A model generated the notes under the pieces. That model had not been told where the DNA came from. It saw nothing but the letters and a program-made list of their open reading frames with translations, and ran no database searches. A DNA stretch of 53,893 bases. It comes from Gammaproteobacteria bacterium (lineage in GTDB: Bacteria > Pseudomonadota > Gammaproteobacteria > Steroidobacterales > UBA11654). Within the stretch, counting starts at the first letter, position 1; each line of letters opens with the position of its first letter. This document shows positions 43,729 through 52,175 of the stretch, one piece after another. Location of the stretch: positions 1 to 53,893 of the forward strand of contig JAPYQN010000009.1 in the NCBI GenBank assembly GCA_029941465.1. Direction: 5' to 3'. The position numbers and the translations under genes were made by a program.

Positions 43729-45588
43729 ATGAAATTAAAACTAATAACCTCTGTTTTTTTAGCTCTATGGCTGTCGTCATGCAGTGTGCCAAAAAGTGAT
43801 TTAAAACCTGATGATAGTTCTGTAAGGAACACACAAAACGGTCAAGTTATTGGTGGGTTTAATGACAAAACCCATCAATGGCTGGGAATACAATACGGAG
43901 CTATTCCTAACAGTGAATTCCGATGGAAAAAAGCAAAAGCTCCTGATAATTGGGAAGGCATTAAAGAGTCACTTAATTTTGGAGCTAGTTGTGCTCAAAG
44001 AGGTTCATTAATTAATACAACAAAACGAAGAGAATGGGGTGATATGGTTGGTTCAGAGGATTGTCTTTATTTAAATATATGGGCACCCCAAATGAATCCA
44101 GAAGAGCTTAGCGATTCATCTCCACTTCCAGTGATGGTTTGGATTCATGGAGGCAGTAATGTTTCAGGAAATGCAGATCTTTATGACCCTTCTGAATTAG
44201 CTTATCAACATAATTTGATCGTGGTGACTATAAACTATCGTCTCGGTCCTTTTGGCTGGTTTAGCCATCCTAGCATTAAAGAATTGTCAGTTGATGCAAT
44301 GAATGCTTCTGGTAATTACGGAAATATTGACACTATTCAATCCCTAGAATGGGTTCAGTCTAATATTGTAAATTTTGGTGGTGACCCTAGTAATATCACT
44401 ATTTTTGGTGAATCAGCAGGAGGTTATAATGTCGCAGCATTATTGTCTTCACCCATAGCAGAGGGTTTATTTCATAAAGCCATTATTCAAAGTGGGGGTG
44501 TAAAACCAGGTGATATCACTCATTCAGAATCTTATCTAAAAGACAATCTTCCATGGAAAAACTACACCTCAAGAGAATTGGTTAATCAGCTATTAATTGA
44601 AAGAGATTATGCACAAACAAGAGAGGAAGCATTGAGTCTTCAGAGTGATATGAATGATGAGACTATTAATGATCTCCTAAGATCATCATCAACAAAGGAG
44701 ATCTATAAATCTTTTCAAGAGGCCAAAATCAATACCAATGAAATGTTGAGACCTTTTCCTGATGGAACTGTGCTTGATCAAAATGGGATTCTAAGCTCTC
44801 TTAAAAATGGGTTATCTTCAAATATCCCTATTATTTTTGGGACAAATCGAGATGAAAACAAGTTGTTCCTTATTGAGAATCCTAGATTAGTGCGTTCGTT
44901 TTTAGGATTACCTAGGATTAGAAACCTTGAGAGATGGAATTCTGTGGTTAGCCATCGTTCAAATACATGGAAGTTGCTTGCTGTTGATAGGCCAGCTAGG
45001 GAACTCAGTCTAATGGGGAGAAATAATGTGTATGCGTATCGCTTTGACTGGGATGATGAACCTAGGAAATTTGGGGTTAATCTTTCTGATCTTTTAGGCG
45101 CAACTCATGCTTTTGAAATTCCCTTTGTTATGGGTAACTTTAAAGAGGACACCATAACCAAATACATACTTAGTCGAAAAAACATGGAAGAAGTAAAAGA
45201 ATTATCAAATGCCATGATGAGTTATTGGGCTGAGTTTGCTTACACAGGGGCTCCTGGAAAAGGACGGAAAGGAAATCAAATAGAGTGGAGATCTTGGGAT
45301 GAAATATCTCCTGAGAACCCTAAATATATTATATTTGATAGCAAAACAGATCGCGGTATTCGTATGACATCAAATGCTATTACCATGGAATCACTTTTTG
45401 CAAACATTGAAAAGGATGACAATATTGATTTTAAGATGAAATGTGAAATGGTTGATACGGCAATAAAATATGATGATGTTAAAAATGAAAGTTGGCTTTA
45501 TCAATTTGCAAACGGTCTTTGTTCAGATTTGGATCCTGATTTAGAATGGCGACATTTTTGGTATGATGAATTGGATAAACCCTATTAA
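43729..45588 (+). CDS. Type B carboxylesterase, lipoprotein
   Basis: 619 residues. The lipobox LSSC (about residues 15-18) follows a short hydrophobic signal, so the enzyme is probably lipid-anchored in the periplasm or outer membrane. The PF00135 fold shows VMVWIHGGSNVSGNADLYDP (oxyanion), VVTINYRLGPFGWFS, TIFGESAGGYN with the nucleophile Ser, and GTNRDENKLF with the acid residue. GATHAFEIPFVMGNF is the His region. It hydrolyses carboxylic esters; the natural substrate is unknown. It is followed by the EVE protein gene after a ten-base gap. Confidence 0.9.
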   Translation: MKLKLITSVFLALWLSSCSVPKSDLKPDDSSVRNTQNGQVIGGFNDKTHQWLGIQYGAIPNSEFRWKKAKAPDNWEGIKESLNFGASCAQRGSLINTTKRREWGDMVGSEDCLYLNIWAPQMNPEELSDSSPLPVMVWIHGGSNVSGNADLYDPSELAYQHNLIVVTINYRLGPFGWFSHPSIKELSVDAMNASGNYGNIDTIQSLEWVQSNIVNFGGDPSNITIFGESAGGYNVAALLSSPIAEGLFHKAIIQSGGVKPGDITHSESYLKDNLPWKNYTSRELVNQLLIERDYAQTREEALSLQSDMNDETINDLLRSSSTKEIYKSFQEAKINTNEMLRPFPDGTVLDQNGILSSLKNGLSSNIPIIFGTNRDENKLFLIENPRLVRSFLGLPRIRNLERWNSVVSHRSNTWKLLAVDRPARELSLMGRNNVYAYRFDWDDEPRKFGVNLSDLLGATHAFEIPFVMGNFKEDTITKYILSRKNMEEVKELSNAMMSYWAEFAYTGAPGKGRKGNQIEWRSWDEISPENPKYIIFDSKTDRGIRMTSNAITMESLFANIEKDDNIDFKMKCEMVDTAIKYDDVKNESWLYQFANGLCSDLDPDLEWRHFWYDELDKPY

Positions 45589-45598
45589 GGAACAATGG

Positions 45599-46051
45599 AT
45601 GCAATATTGGTTAATGAAATCAGAACCAGAAACCTACAGTATTGACGATCTGGAAGATTTTGCTACTGATCACTGGGATGGAATACGTAATTATCAGGTG
45701 AGAAATTTTTTTAGGGATCAAATGCAAATAGGTGATCAGGCCTTTTTTTATCATTCAAATTGTAAAGAACCCGGCATTGTTGGTTTAATGGAAATAGCCA
45801 GTAAAGCTTACCCTGACCACACCGCATTTGATAAGAAAGAGAAGTACTTTGACCCTAAAAGCAATCCTGATGATCCCAGATGGTTAATGATCGATGTTAA
45901 ATACAATAGACATTTGAAAAGGAAAGTTACACTAAGAGAACTCCGTCAAGTGGAATCATTACAAACGATGAAGTTATTGCAACGAGGTAATAGGTTGTCT
46001 GTTATCCCTTTGAGCAAAGAAGAATGGGATCATATATTGGAGATGGAATAG
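45599..46051 (+). CDS. EVE domain protein (thymocyte nuclear protein 1-like)
   Basis: 150 residues from the ATG at 45599, chosen because AAGGA lies six bases before it and MQYWLMKSEPETYSIDDL is the classic start of this family. Other signatures are WDGIRNYQVRNFFRDQM, FYHSNCKEPGIVGLMEI, and DPRWLMIDV. EVE domains are PUA-like folds that bind modified bases in nucleic acids; many bacterial copies have no proven function. The next gene begins one base after the stop. Confidence 0.92.
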   Translation: MQYWLMKSEPETYSIDDLEDFATDHWDGIRNYQVRNFFRDQMQIGDQAFFYHSNCKEPGIVGLMEIASKAYPDHTAFDKKEKYFDPKSNPDDPRWLMIDVKYNRHLKRKVTLRELRQVESLQTMKLLQRGNRLSVIPLSKEEWDHILEME

Positions 46052-46483
46052 ATGAGTTTAATTATGACTAAAAAGAATACTAAAGTTGTCAGTCTTATTG
46101 CTGTACTTATCTTTTCAATAAATCTTTTCGCTGATGAGGAGTCTTCTAAACGAGTTATTATTTTGCAACCGGGGAATGGGGAAGAGGTTCATCAAACTTT
46201 TGAAGTTTTCTTTGGAATTGAAGGAATGACTTTGGCCCCAGCTGGCACCTATACGACTGCAACAGGACATCATCATTTAATTATTGACGCTGATTTACCT
46301 AATCTTTCCTTACCCATACCCAGTAGTTCAAATTATCTGCATTTTGGTAAAGGTCAAGATCGGGCCCAATTAACTCTGAGCCCTGGTAAACACACGCTTC
46401 AACTGATTCTAGGTGATGGAAATCATATTCCTCATAAGCAACCATTGATATCTAAAACAATAGAAATTATTGTTAGACCCTAA
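46052..46483 (+). CDS. DUF4399 family exported protein
   Basis: 143 residues with a signal peptide (SLIAVLIFSINLFA). The mature domain has PGNGEEVHQTFEVFFGIEGM, ATGHHHLIIDADLP and GKHTLQLILGDGNH, which are the family landmarks. The His cluster (GHHHLIID) and later HIPHKQP could bind metal. The function is unknown. GGAG nine bases before the ATG supports this start; an ATG four codons later is possible. It overlaps the convergent alpha/beta-fold gene by four bases. Confidence 0.85.
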   Translation: MSLIMTKKNTKVVSLIAVLIFSINLFADEESSKRVIILQPGNGEEVHQTFEVFFGIEGMTLAPAGTYTTATGHHHLIIDADLPNLSLPIPSSSNYLHFGKGQDRAQLTLSPGKHTLQLILGDGNHIPHKQPLISKTIEIIVRP

Positions 46484-47283
46484 TTATTTTCTTCAACTTC
46501 TTTAATAAAATCTCTGATAAGACAGGCTGTTGCTTCGGTTTGAAGTTCAGGTGAGGCAATTCTAGATTCTTTTAAAATGGCTGTTCTAATTAATGGAAAG
46601 TCTTTTTTAATGAGTTCTAATTGATCAATAAAAAAATCATCAATTGCTGACATCACGAGAATGGGGCACTTAATCTTAGATAAGACTTTCATGAAATCTT
46701 GTTTCCAAATTGCAGTGAACGCTTGATTTCTTCCCACTTTAGACCTCAATGCCCCTCTTAATTCTAAATCAACAAGATCAGGGTCAAATGTTGGAAATAA
46801 AGTTTTAATTAGATTAAATGTCTCAATAAGATATTTTCCTTCTTCATCAGCTTCTACTGCTGCTGTAAAATTATTTTGGAAAATCTCTCTTTCCTCAAAC
46901 GTCAAATAGGCTGCACCATTAAGGCAAAGCGAAAGAACTTGTTGTTCCAATTTCAGAGCAATTTCAGAGGCAATATGAGTGCCTGTATGATGTGCATAAA
47001 TATGGAATTGGTCTAACCCGGTCTTTTCAATTGCCGCAATGAACCAATCTCGATAGTCTTCCAGGCTTGGCATACCACCAGGGTTGAATGATTCACCAAA
47101 CCCAGGTGTATCAAAAGCAAAGAGAGGTCTATCATTCTTCATTTCGAGCATCAAACGTTCAAACATTATTGAACTCGACGGGGTCCTGTGAAAAAACAAT
47201 AACGGCAGCCCATCTCCTTCTGTATATCTATAATGAATTTGGCCTGAGTTGATGTTTACATAGGACTTTTTAATTTTAGACAT
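46480..47283 (-). CDS. Alpha/beta-hydrolase fold protein lacking Ser and His of the triad
   Basis: 267 residues with the normal fold order: HYRYTEGDGLPLLFFHRTPSSS, FAFDTPGFGES, and a nucleophile elbow reading YAHHTGTHIA. At the place of the GxSxG nucleophile the residue is His, not Ser. The Asp region reads MSAIDDFF, but the late His is not seen (ESRIASPELQTE). The usual hydrolase reaction therefore seems unlikely, unless another residue substitutes. It is cytosolic with no signal peptide. Similar HHTG-type members exist in other proteobacteria and are annotated simply as alpha/beta hydrolases. Confidence 0.8.
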   Translation of the reverse strand: MSKIKKSYVNINSGQIHYRYTEGDGLPLLFFHRTPSSSIMFERLMLEMKNDRPLFAFDTPGFGESFNPGGMPSLEDYRDWFIAAIEKTGLDQFHIYAHHTGTHIASEIALKLEQQVLSLCLNGAAYLTFEEREIFQNNFTAAVEADEEGKYLIETFNLIKTLFPTFDPDLVDLELRGALRSKVGRNQAFTAIWKQDFMKVLSKIKCPILVMSAIDDFFIDQLELIKKDFPLIRTAILKESRIASPELQTEATACLIRDFIKEVEENN

Positions 47284-47365
47284 TTTCTCAACCTAGAATG
47301 CTACATATATAAATAATTCCCCTTAGATTAATTCAAAGCTTATTAAATTGATATAATGCAAACCT

Positions 47366-47929
47366 ATGAATAGACTGATTATAGGAATTTCTGGTGCCAG
47401 TGGGATCATTTATGGTGTTCGTCTTTTGCAAATGCTAAAAGGGATTAATGAAATTGAAACCCATTTAGTTGTAACAAAAGGAGGTAAGTTAAATATCTCT
47501 CTGGAGAGTGAACTTGATCTTAAGGAGATCAAGTCTATGGCTGATGTTGTGCATAACGATCGTAATTTAGGCGCGAGTATTGCTAGTGGTTCATTTGAGA
47601 CCAGCGGAATGATTATAGCCCCTTGTTCAATGAAGACTCTTTCGGGAATTGTAAATTCATACGCAACCAATCTAATAGTCAGAGCTGCTGATGTGACCCT
47701 TAAGGAGAAAAGACAGTTAATCATAGTGCCTAGGGAAACCCCGCTTCATCTTGGCCACACAGAGTTATTATATAGAGCCTCATTGATGGGAGCTCACATT
47801 GTTCCTCCTAATCCGGCATTTTATAACCATCCAAAAACTATTGATGATATTGTCGATCATACTGTTGGGCGTATCCTGGACCTAGTTGGTGTTCATAATG
47901 ATGTGGTTAAACGGTGGCAAGGTGTTTAA
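47366..47929 (+). CDS. ubiX: Flavin prenyltransferase UbiX
   Basis: 187 residues, standard length. It attaches a dimethylallyl group to FMN to make prenylated FMN, the cofactor of UbiD-type decarboxylases. Recognisable are GISGASGIIYGVRLLQ, IAPCSMKTLSGIVNSYATNLI, RAADVTLKEKR, RETPLHLGHTELLY and PPNPAFYNHPKTIDDIVDH. The FMN and prenyl-phosphate residues look intact. The next gene starts six bases after the stop, and a UbiD homologue lies 1.5 kb away, so prenylated FMN could be used locally or for ubiquinone synthesis. Confidence 0.95.
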   Translation: MNRLIIGISGASGIIYGVRLLQMLKGINEIETHLVVTKGGKLNISLESELDLKEIKSMADVVHNDRNLGASIASGSFETSGMIIAPCSMKTLSGIVNSYATNLIVRAADVTLKEKRQLIIVPRETPLHLGHTELLYRASLMGAHIVPPNPAFYNHPKTIDDIVDHTVGRILDLVGVHNDVVKRWQGV

Positions 47930-47935
47930 ACGCCA

Positions 47936-48451
47936 ATGGTTAATGAGTCCATTGCAGAGCTAACAGAGCGTTTAAAATTGTTCTTAAATGAACACAACAC
48001 TCTTACAATTGCCACCAGAAATGCCCAATCAATTTGGGCGGCTACTGTGTTTTATATAGCTGATGCTGAGATGAATCTTTATTTCTTATCGTCAGAGAGA
48101 ACAAGGCATATTCAAGATATTAAAAGTCATAATGAAGTTGCAGTCACCATTTATCAAGATGTGAGCGATTGGCAATCAATCCAAGGAGTTCAAGCTAAAG
48201 GCCATGTAAGTCATGTAGAAGAAGATGATAAATCCAATATCTTGAATCAGTACACCTCTAAATATATTTTTCTAAAGGAGTTATTGAAAAATCCAAAAAA
48301 TGAACAAGAAGAAAGGATTGCACAACAATTCAAAACCATCAGTCTTTTTAAATTGAACCCCTTTTACTATCGAATAATAGATAACTCAATTGAATTTGGT
48401 TATAAACAAGAAATCACTCTGGCAGAAGGTTCTTGGACTAAAAAAAGTTAG
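47936..48451 (+). CDS. FMN-binding split-barrel protein (pyridoxamine phosphate oxidase-like)
   Basis: 171 residues of the split-barrel flavin-binding superfamily: TIATRNAQSIWAATVFYIAD, LYFLSSERTRHIQDIKSHNEVAVTIYQD and IQGVQAKGHVSHV. The Ser/Arg/Thr segment in SSERTRHI is the usual FMN phosphate contact. It is not PdxH itself because the length and C-terminal catalytic motifs differ. It lies six bases after ubiX, so the flavin-related function is coherent with the operon. The substrate is unknown. Confidence 0.85.
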   Translation: MVNESIAELTERLKLFLNEHNTLTIATRNAQSIWAATVFYIADAEMNLYFLSSERTRHIQDIKSHNEVAVTIYQDVSDWQSIQGVQAKGHVSHVEEDDKSNILNQYTSKYIFLKELLKNPKNEQEERIAQQFKTISLFKLNPFYYRIIDNSIEFGYKQEITLAEGSWTKKS

Positions 48452-49236
48452 TCTTCTGAGCTCGAGTATTTGGGTAGAGACCCTAAATGAGCTCCACTGT
48501 CCACTATTAGAACTTCACCTGTTATGAGTTTAGCACCCTCAAGAAACCAAACTAAGGTTTCAGCAACATCTTCTGGAGTAGCAACTTGTCTTAAGGGTAA
48601 TTCTTTTTCAGCTTGTTCAATTAGTGCAGAATAGGCCTCATCACTCATACCTTCTTTAAGCCATCTTGTTTTAATAGGGCCTGGGGCTACAGTGTTAATT
48701 CTAATTTCAGGGCCCAAGACATGAGCTAACGATTTGGTCATCACATTTAATGCAGCTTTAGAAGTGACATAGGCGATTGATGAACCAACACCGTTAATAC
48801 CAGCTAACGAGGAATCATTCACAATGGCACCCCCACCTTGTTTTTTCATATATGGGACAACAGCTTTGATCATCTGATAGGGCCCAACAACATTAACTGA
48901 ATAAATGTCTAAGAAATCTTTACTAGATAAACCTTCAAGATTCTCAAACGGGTTAAACTTTGTTTTACCTGCATTATTGACAAGGTAATCAATTTTTCCC
49001 CATTTTTTAATTGCTGCTTCAACCATCGACTGACAATCATCATCATTGGAAACATCAGCTTGGAAAACTAAGGATTCAACATTGTGTTGTTCAACTAATT
49101 GAGCCGTCGCCATAGCCTCTTCTTTTGATCTAGTGTAATTAATGACAACATTGCAACCTTTCTGTGCCAACATCACTGCTGTAGCTGCCCCTACACCTGT
49201 GGCAGAGCCTGTAACTATTGCAACTTTATCCTTCAT
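48448..49236 (-). CDS. Short-chain dehydrogenase/reductase (FabG-like)
   Basis: 262 residues, classical SDR. VTGSATGVGAATAVMLA is the cofactor loop, followed by LVNNAGKTKF, the catalytic Ser in DSSLAGING and Tyr-x-x-x-Lys in YVTSKAALN. PGPIKTRW and GEVLIVDSGAHLG at the C-terminus are typical of 3-ketoacyl reductases. It could be a carbonyl or alcohol oxidoreductase of fatty-acid or other metabolism. It is convergent with the flavin protein gene (four-base overlap) and divergent from the UbiD-like gene. Confidence 0.92.
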   Translation of the reverse strand: MKDKVAIVTGSATGVGAATAVMLAQKGCNVVINYTRSKEEAMATAQLVEQHNVESLVFQADVSNDDDCQSMVEAAIKKWGKIDYLVNNAGKTKFNPFENLEGLSSKDFLDIYSVNVVGPYQMIKAVVPYMKKQGGGAIVNDSSLAGINGVGSSIAYVTSKAALNVMTKSLAHVLGPEIRINTVAPGPIKTRWLKEGMSDEAYSALIEQAEKELPLRQVATPEDVAETLVWFLEGAKLITGEVLIVDSGAHLGSLPKYSSSED

Positions 49237-49346
49237 ATAATCTCTAGGTGTTAGTTGCTTGTTATTGTATCGGTTAAACTATATTAATTCTTTGATTTAA
49301 TTTGCATCAGCTAAAATGCACAATGTTCAAAATGTTAAATCTAGAA

Positions 49347-49352
49347 TATAAT
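49347..49352 (+). promoter_or_regulatory. Candidate -10 box for the UbiD-like gene
   Basis: A consensus TATAAT is located 34 bases before the proposed GTG start at 49381. The -35 region (TGTTCA at 49324-49329) is 17 bases upstream but poorly matched. Confidence 0.35.
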
Positions 49353-49380
49353 TTTAATGATATTTACAGGAGATAAAGAA

Positions 49381-50877
49381 GTGGACTTTAATGACATGAG
49401 AGGGTATTTGAAATTACTCAAAGATAAGGGCCTATTATTTGATTTAGATATTGAGCTTAATGTAGCAAGAGAGACCACTGAGCTTCAGGCTTTAATGCGG
49501 CATCTGCATAATGATGATGGACCGGCTTTAATGTTAAATAATCTTGAAGGTTATAACACCAAAGATATTCCAGTATTATTTAATCCCTATGGCACTAGGC
49601 AGAGAACTGCAATGATCTTGGGTAAAGAAGATCCACTAGAAGCCAAGTTAAAGCATGCAGAAGTCTTAACTGATCAATCAAGCTGGATAAAACCCAAAGC
49701 TATTGATCCTGCCAAAGCTCCTTGCAAAGAGAACAAGATAGAAAAAAATGATATCAATATAGCTAAGCAACTTCCTCATGTTTGGTTTGGCAAAGAAGGT
49801 CCATCCTATATCACTAATGCTGTTGTGATTACAAAAGATCCTGAAACAGGTATCCCAAATACAGGCTGCTATCGTTTGACCCAACTTTGGAACGCAACAC
49901 ACCCAAATGGTGAGGTGTATTCAGATGAAGAACAGAGGAAATGCCTATCTGTTTTTGCTTTCTGGAATCCTCCTGGAAATCATATTGGTCTGCATTGGGC
50001 TAAAGCACAGGAAATGAAAAAACCATTGGAGATAGCTATTGCCTGTGTGGTTGATCCTGTCATACAAATTGCTGGAGCCACCAGCATACCCTTTGGTTTA
50101 GATGAAATGGATTTTGCAGGTGGCTTAAGAGGTGAAGCTGTAGAGGTTGTTAATTGCGAAACATTAGATCTGCAAGTTCCTGCAAGTTCTGAGTTAGTTA
50201 TAGAGGGAAGATTCTTGCCCAACAGGGACGTGACTATTGGGCCACACTCTAATCCAATCGGCTACTATGATGATACTCAAGTGTTTCCACTAATTGAGGT
50301 TGATTGTATAACACATCGAAGTGAACCCATTTGGTATGCAACCATGGAGATGATGCCACCTTTTGACCATAACTACATGGCTTGTTTACCGATTGAAGGT
50401 GAATTACTTAGTGATTTGCAATCAAAAATACCAGAAGTCAAAGATGTAGTGGTCACACCTAATTTGAGTTATTTTGTGCAACTTTCAGTTGATGGTGCTC
50501 AAAAACCACATCCTGAATTTGGCAAATATGTCTTGAATGCAGTTTGGGGAGCCAGTGGGAGATGGGGTCGAACTGCTAAAGTCGTGGTAGTTGTTGGACC
50601 AGACGTGAATCCATATGATTTAAACGAGGTTGAATGGGCTATTCTTACTCGTGTTCAACCAAAATCAGACACGATAATTAATCAGTCTGGACAAGCGTTT
50701 TTAATGGATCCATCAGCAAATAAAGATTCTAGCCATGGCATCGCACTTCAATCTGAACAAATTGGAATCGATGCAACGATTAAGGTTTTTGAAAGATTTG
50801 ATTCCTACCCTGAGTATAGTAATTCAGACCCTGAAGATGTTGCTGCAATTGCAAAAAAATTGAAGGGATTATTTTAA
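49381..50877 (+). CDS. UbiD family decarboxylase homologue with altered active site
   Basis: 498 residues from the GTG at 49381, chosen because AGGAG (49368-49372) lies eight bases upstream; an in-frame ATG at 49357 would put that ribosome binding site inside the gene. UbiD landmarks are TGCYRLTQLWNA (conserved Arg), HWAKAQEMKKPLEIAIACVVDPV, and GGLRGEAVEVVNCETLDLQVPAS. The active-site segment that reads EGPxGE or EGPxGD in typical members reads IGPHSNPIGYY here (Ile codon 50236-50238, Asn codon 50251-50253). Both acidic catalytic positions are changed, so a normal prenyl-FMN decarboxylation is uncertain. Confidence 0.85.
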   Translation: MDFNDMRGYLKLLKDKGLLFDLDIELNVARETTELQALMRHLHNDDGPALMLNNLEGYNTKDIPVLFNPYGTRQRTAMILGKEDPLEAKLKHAEVLTDQSSWIKPKAIDPAKAPCKENKIEKNDINIAKQLPHVWFGKEGPSYITNAVVITKDPETGIPNTGCYRLTQLWNATHPNGEVYSDEEQRKCLSVFAFWNPPGNHIGLHWAKAQEMKKPLEIAIACVVDPVIQIAGATSIPFGLDEMDFAGGLRGEAVEVVNCETLDLQVPASSELVIEGRFLPNRDVTIGPHSNPIGYYDDTQVFPLIEVDCITHRSEPIWYATMEMMPPFDHNYMACLPIEGELLSDLQSKIPEVKDVVVTPNLSYFVQLSVDGAQKPHPEFGKYVLNAVWGASGRWGRTAKVVVVVGPDVNPYDLNEVEWAILTRVQPKSDTIINQSGQAFLMDPSANKDSSHGIALQSEQIGIDATIKVFERFDSYPEYSNSDPEDVAAIAKKLKGLF

Positions 50878-51011
50878 TCCAGTCAAGAACATATAATGGA
50901 GTAAAAAAAATTCCAAAGAAAATATACTTCTAGATATGGAAATAAATTTTATTATTGATTGGGTCGCTTCTAACATTTTACAATTAGTAAAAGTGTCTTT
51001 GGTAATAAATA

Positions 51012-51041
51012 AAAAAAGGCCCACATAAACATGTGAGCCTT
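51012..51041 (-). terminator. Intrinsic terminator after the PuuD-like gene
   Basis: On the minus strand, AAGGCTCACAT, loop GTTT, ATGTGGGCCTT, then seven T residues; one G-T pair in an 11-base stem. It lies 21 bases after the stop of the membrane protein gene at 51063. The gap 50878-51062 holds nothing else that I can identify. Confidence 0.88.
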
Positions 51042-51062
51042 ATTAATTAATTGAAAGATTTT

Positions 51063-51686
51063 TTACATAAAGAAACCCATGTGTCCAGCTCCTACCATAC
51101 ACATAAGCATAGGGATAGAGAGCATGGTATTGGTTCTTGAGGCCAAAAAAGCAATTCTTGCTCCTTTTGCTTTTTCTTCTGCAGTAGCTTCAACAATGCC
51201 CAAAACTTTTTTCTGATTAGGCCAAATAAGAATCCAGACATTGAAAAGCATAATCGTGCCCATCCAAGCACCAATGCCTATAATCATGTTGTATTCTGGA
51301 TTAATAGACTCTCCAACTAACCCTAACTCAAAAGCAGATTTTATGCCGTCCATTCCACCATTAGCATAAAGTATAGTGGCACCTGATAACCAAGTTAGAA
51401 GCGCAGCCCATCTGAACCAAAGTAATGCTCTAGGAGCAACATATTTTGTTATCGCTGCTGGCCCAGGACCACCTTCATCAGCTTTCGCCTCTCCGATAGA
51501 GGGAACCTGAACAAAATTAAAATAGTAAAGCAAACCAATCCACGTAACTCCTGCAGCTACGTGCACCCATGTGGAAATTGAGACCGTTGCACCTACGCCA
51601 GTAGATACATTTATTGAAAGAACTATAATTATAGAAATTACCAGCCCACTTATGATTGTTCCAGCAATCTTATCTAATGGATTCAT
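51063..51686 (-). CDS. PuuD-type membrane protein (urate hydroxylase N-terminal domain), no cytochrome
   Basis: 207 residues with about five membrane helices. WVHVAAGVTWIGLLYYFNFVQVP is the conserved helix of PF06181 (urate oxidase N-terminal domain of PuuD). LLWFRWAALLTWLSGATIL and GIGAWMGTIMLFNVWILIWPNQKKV follow, again family-like. Known PuuD proteins have a C-terminal cytochrome c domain, which is missing here, so urate oxidation is not assured. The protein is a stand-alone gene with a terminator; no other purine catabolism genes are near, though AMP nucleosidase occurs elsewhere in the window. Confidence 0.75.
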   Translation of the reverse strand: MNPLDKIAGTIISGLVISIIIVLSINVSTGVGATVSISTWVHVAAGVTWIGLLYYFNFVQVPSIGEAKADEGGPGPAAITKYVAPRALLWFRWAALLTWLSGATILYANGGMDGIKSAFELGLVGESINPEYNMIIGIGAWMGTIMLFNVWILIWPNQKKVLGIVEATAEEKAKGARIAFLASRTNTMLSIPMLMCMVGAGHMGFFM

Positions 51687-51792
51687 ATCTTCACCTCGTT
51701 TAATTTGATTTATAAAAAATATATTAATTTTTAATTATAGTCAAATACACCTCTCTAATTAAAATACACAATATTTTTTTATCCAGAGAATT

Positions 51793-51816
51793 TATAATAA
51801 ACTTTATTCAAAGTTT
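51793..51816 (+). promoter_or_regulatory. -10 box and inverted repeat upstream of grxD
   Basis: TATAAT (51793-51798) is directly followed by AAACTTT, ATTC, AAAGTTT (51799-51816), a perfect seven-base inverted repeat covering the likely transcription start, before the AGGAG ribosome binding site. It may be an operator or a 5' RNA hairpin. Confidence 0.45.
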
Positions 51817-51831
51817 ATATAGGAGTTTGTA

Positions 51832-52152
51832 ATGGATATGAAAGATCGTATTAAGAGTCAATTGGGTGAGTTTCCTATTTTACTTTATATGAAAGGAACG
51901 CCAGATTTTCCACAGTGTGGCTTTTCAGCAAAAGTTTGTGGAATCCTTAAAGCCTCTAACAAACGCTTTGCATTTGTTAATATCCTTGAGGATCATGAGA
52001 TCCGAGAGGGGCTGAAGACTTACTCAAATTGGCCTACCTTTCCTCAACTTTATGTGAATGGAGAACTGGTTGGAGGATCTGACATTGTTGAGCAAATGTT
52101 TAATAACGGCGAATTAGATAACGTATTGGATAGTGTGAAATACCCTGAATAA
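51832..52152 (+). CDS. grxD: Monothiol glutaredoxin GrxD (Grx4)
   Basis: 106 residues, standard length. The CGFS active site (FPQCGFSAKV, Cys29), LYMKGTPDFP and WPTFPQLYVNGELVGGSDIV are diagnostic of monothiol glutaredoxins that hold or transfer [2Fe-2S] clusters, often with BolA partners. An AGGAG sequence precedes the ATG. It starts a plus-strand run: the PDH E2 reading frame begins 23 bases after its stop, so lipoate enzyme and iron-sulfur carrier genes may be cotranscribed (lipoate synthase needs iron-sulfur clusters; inference). Confidence 0.95.
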   Translation: MDMKDRIKSQLGEFPILLYMKGTPDFPQCGFSAKVCGILKASNKRFAFVNILEDHEIREGLKTYSNWPTFPQLYVNGELVGGSDIVEQMFNNGELDNVLDSVKYPE

Positions 52153-52175
52153 GCATTTTCTTAGGAGAGCTTTTA

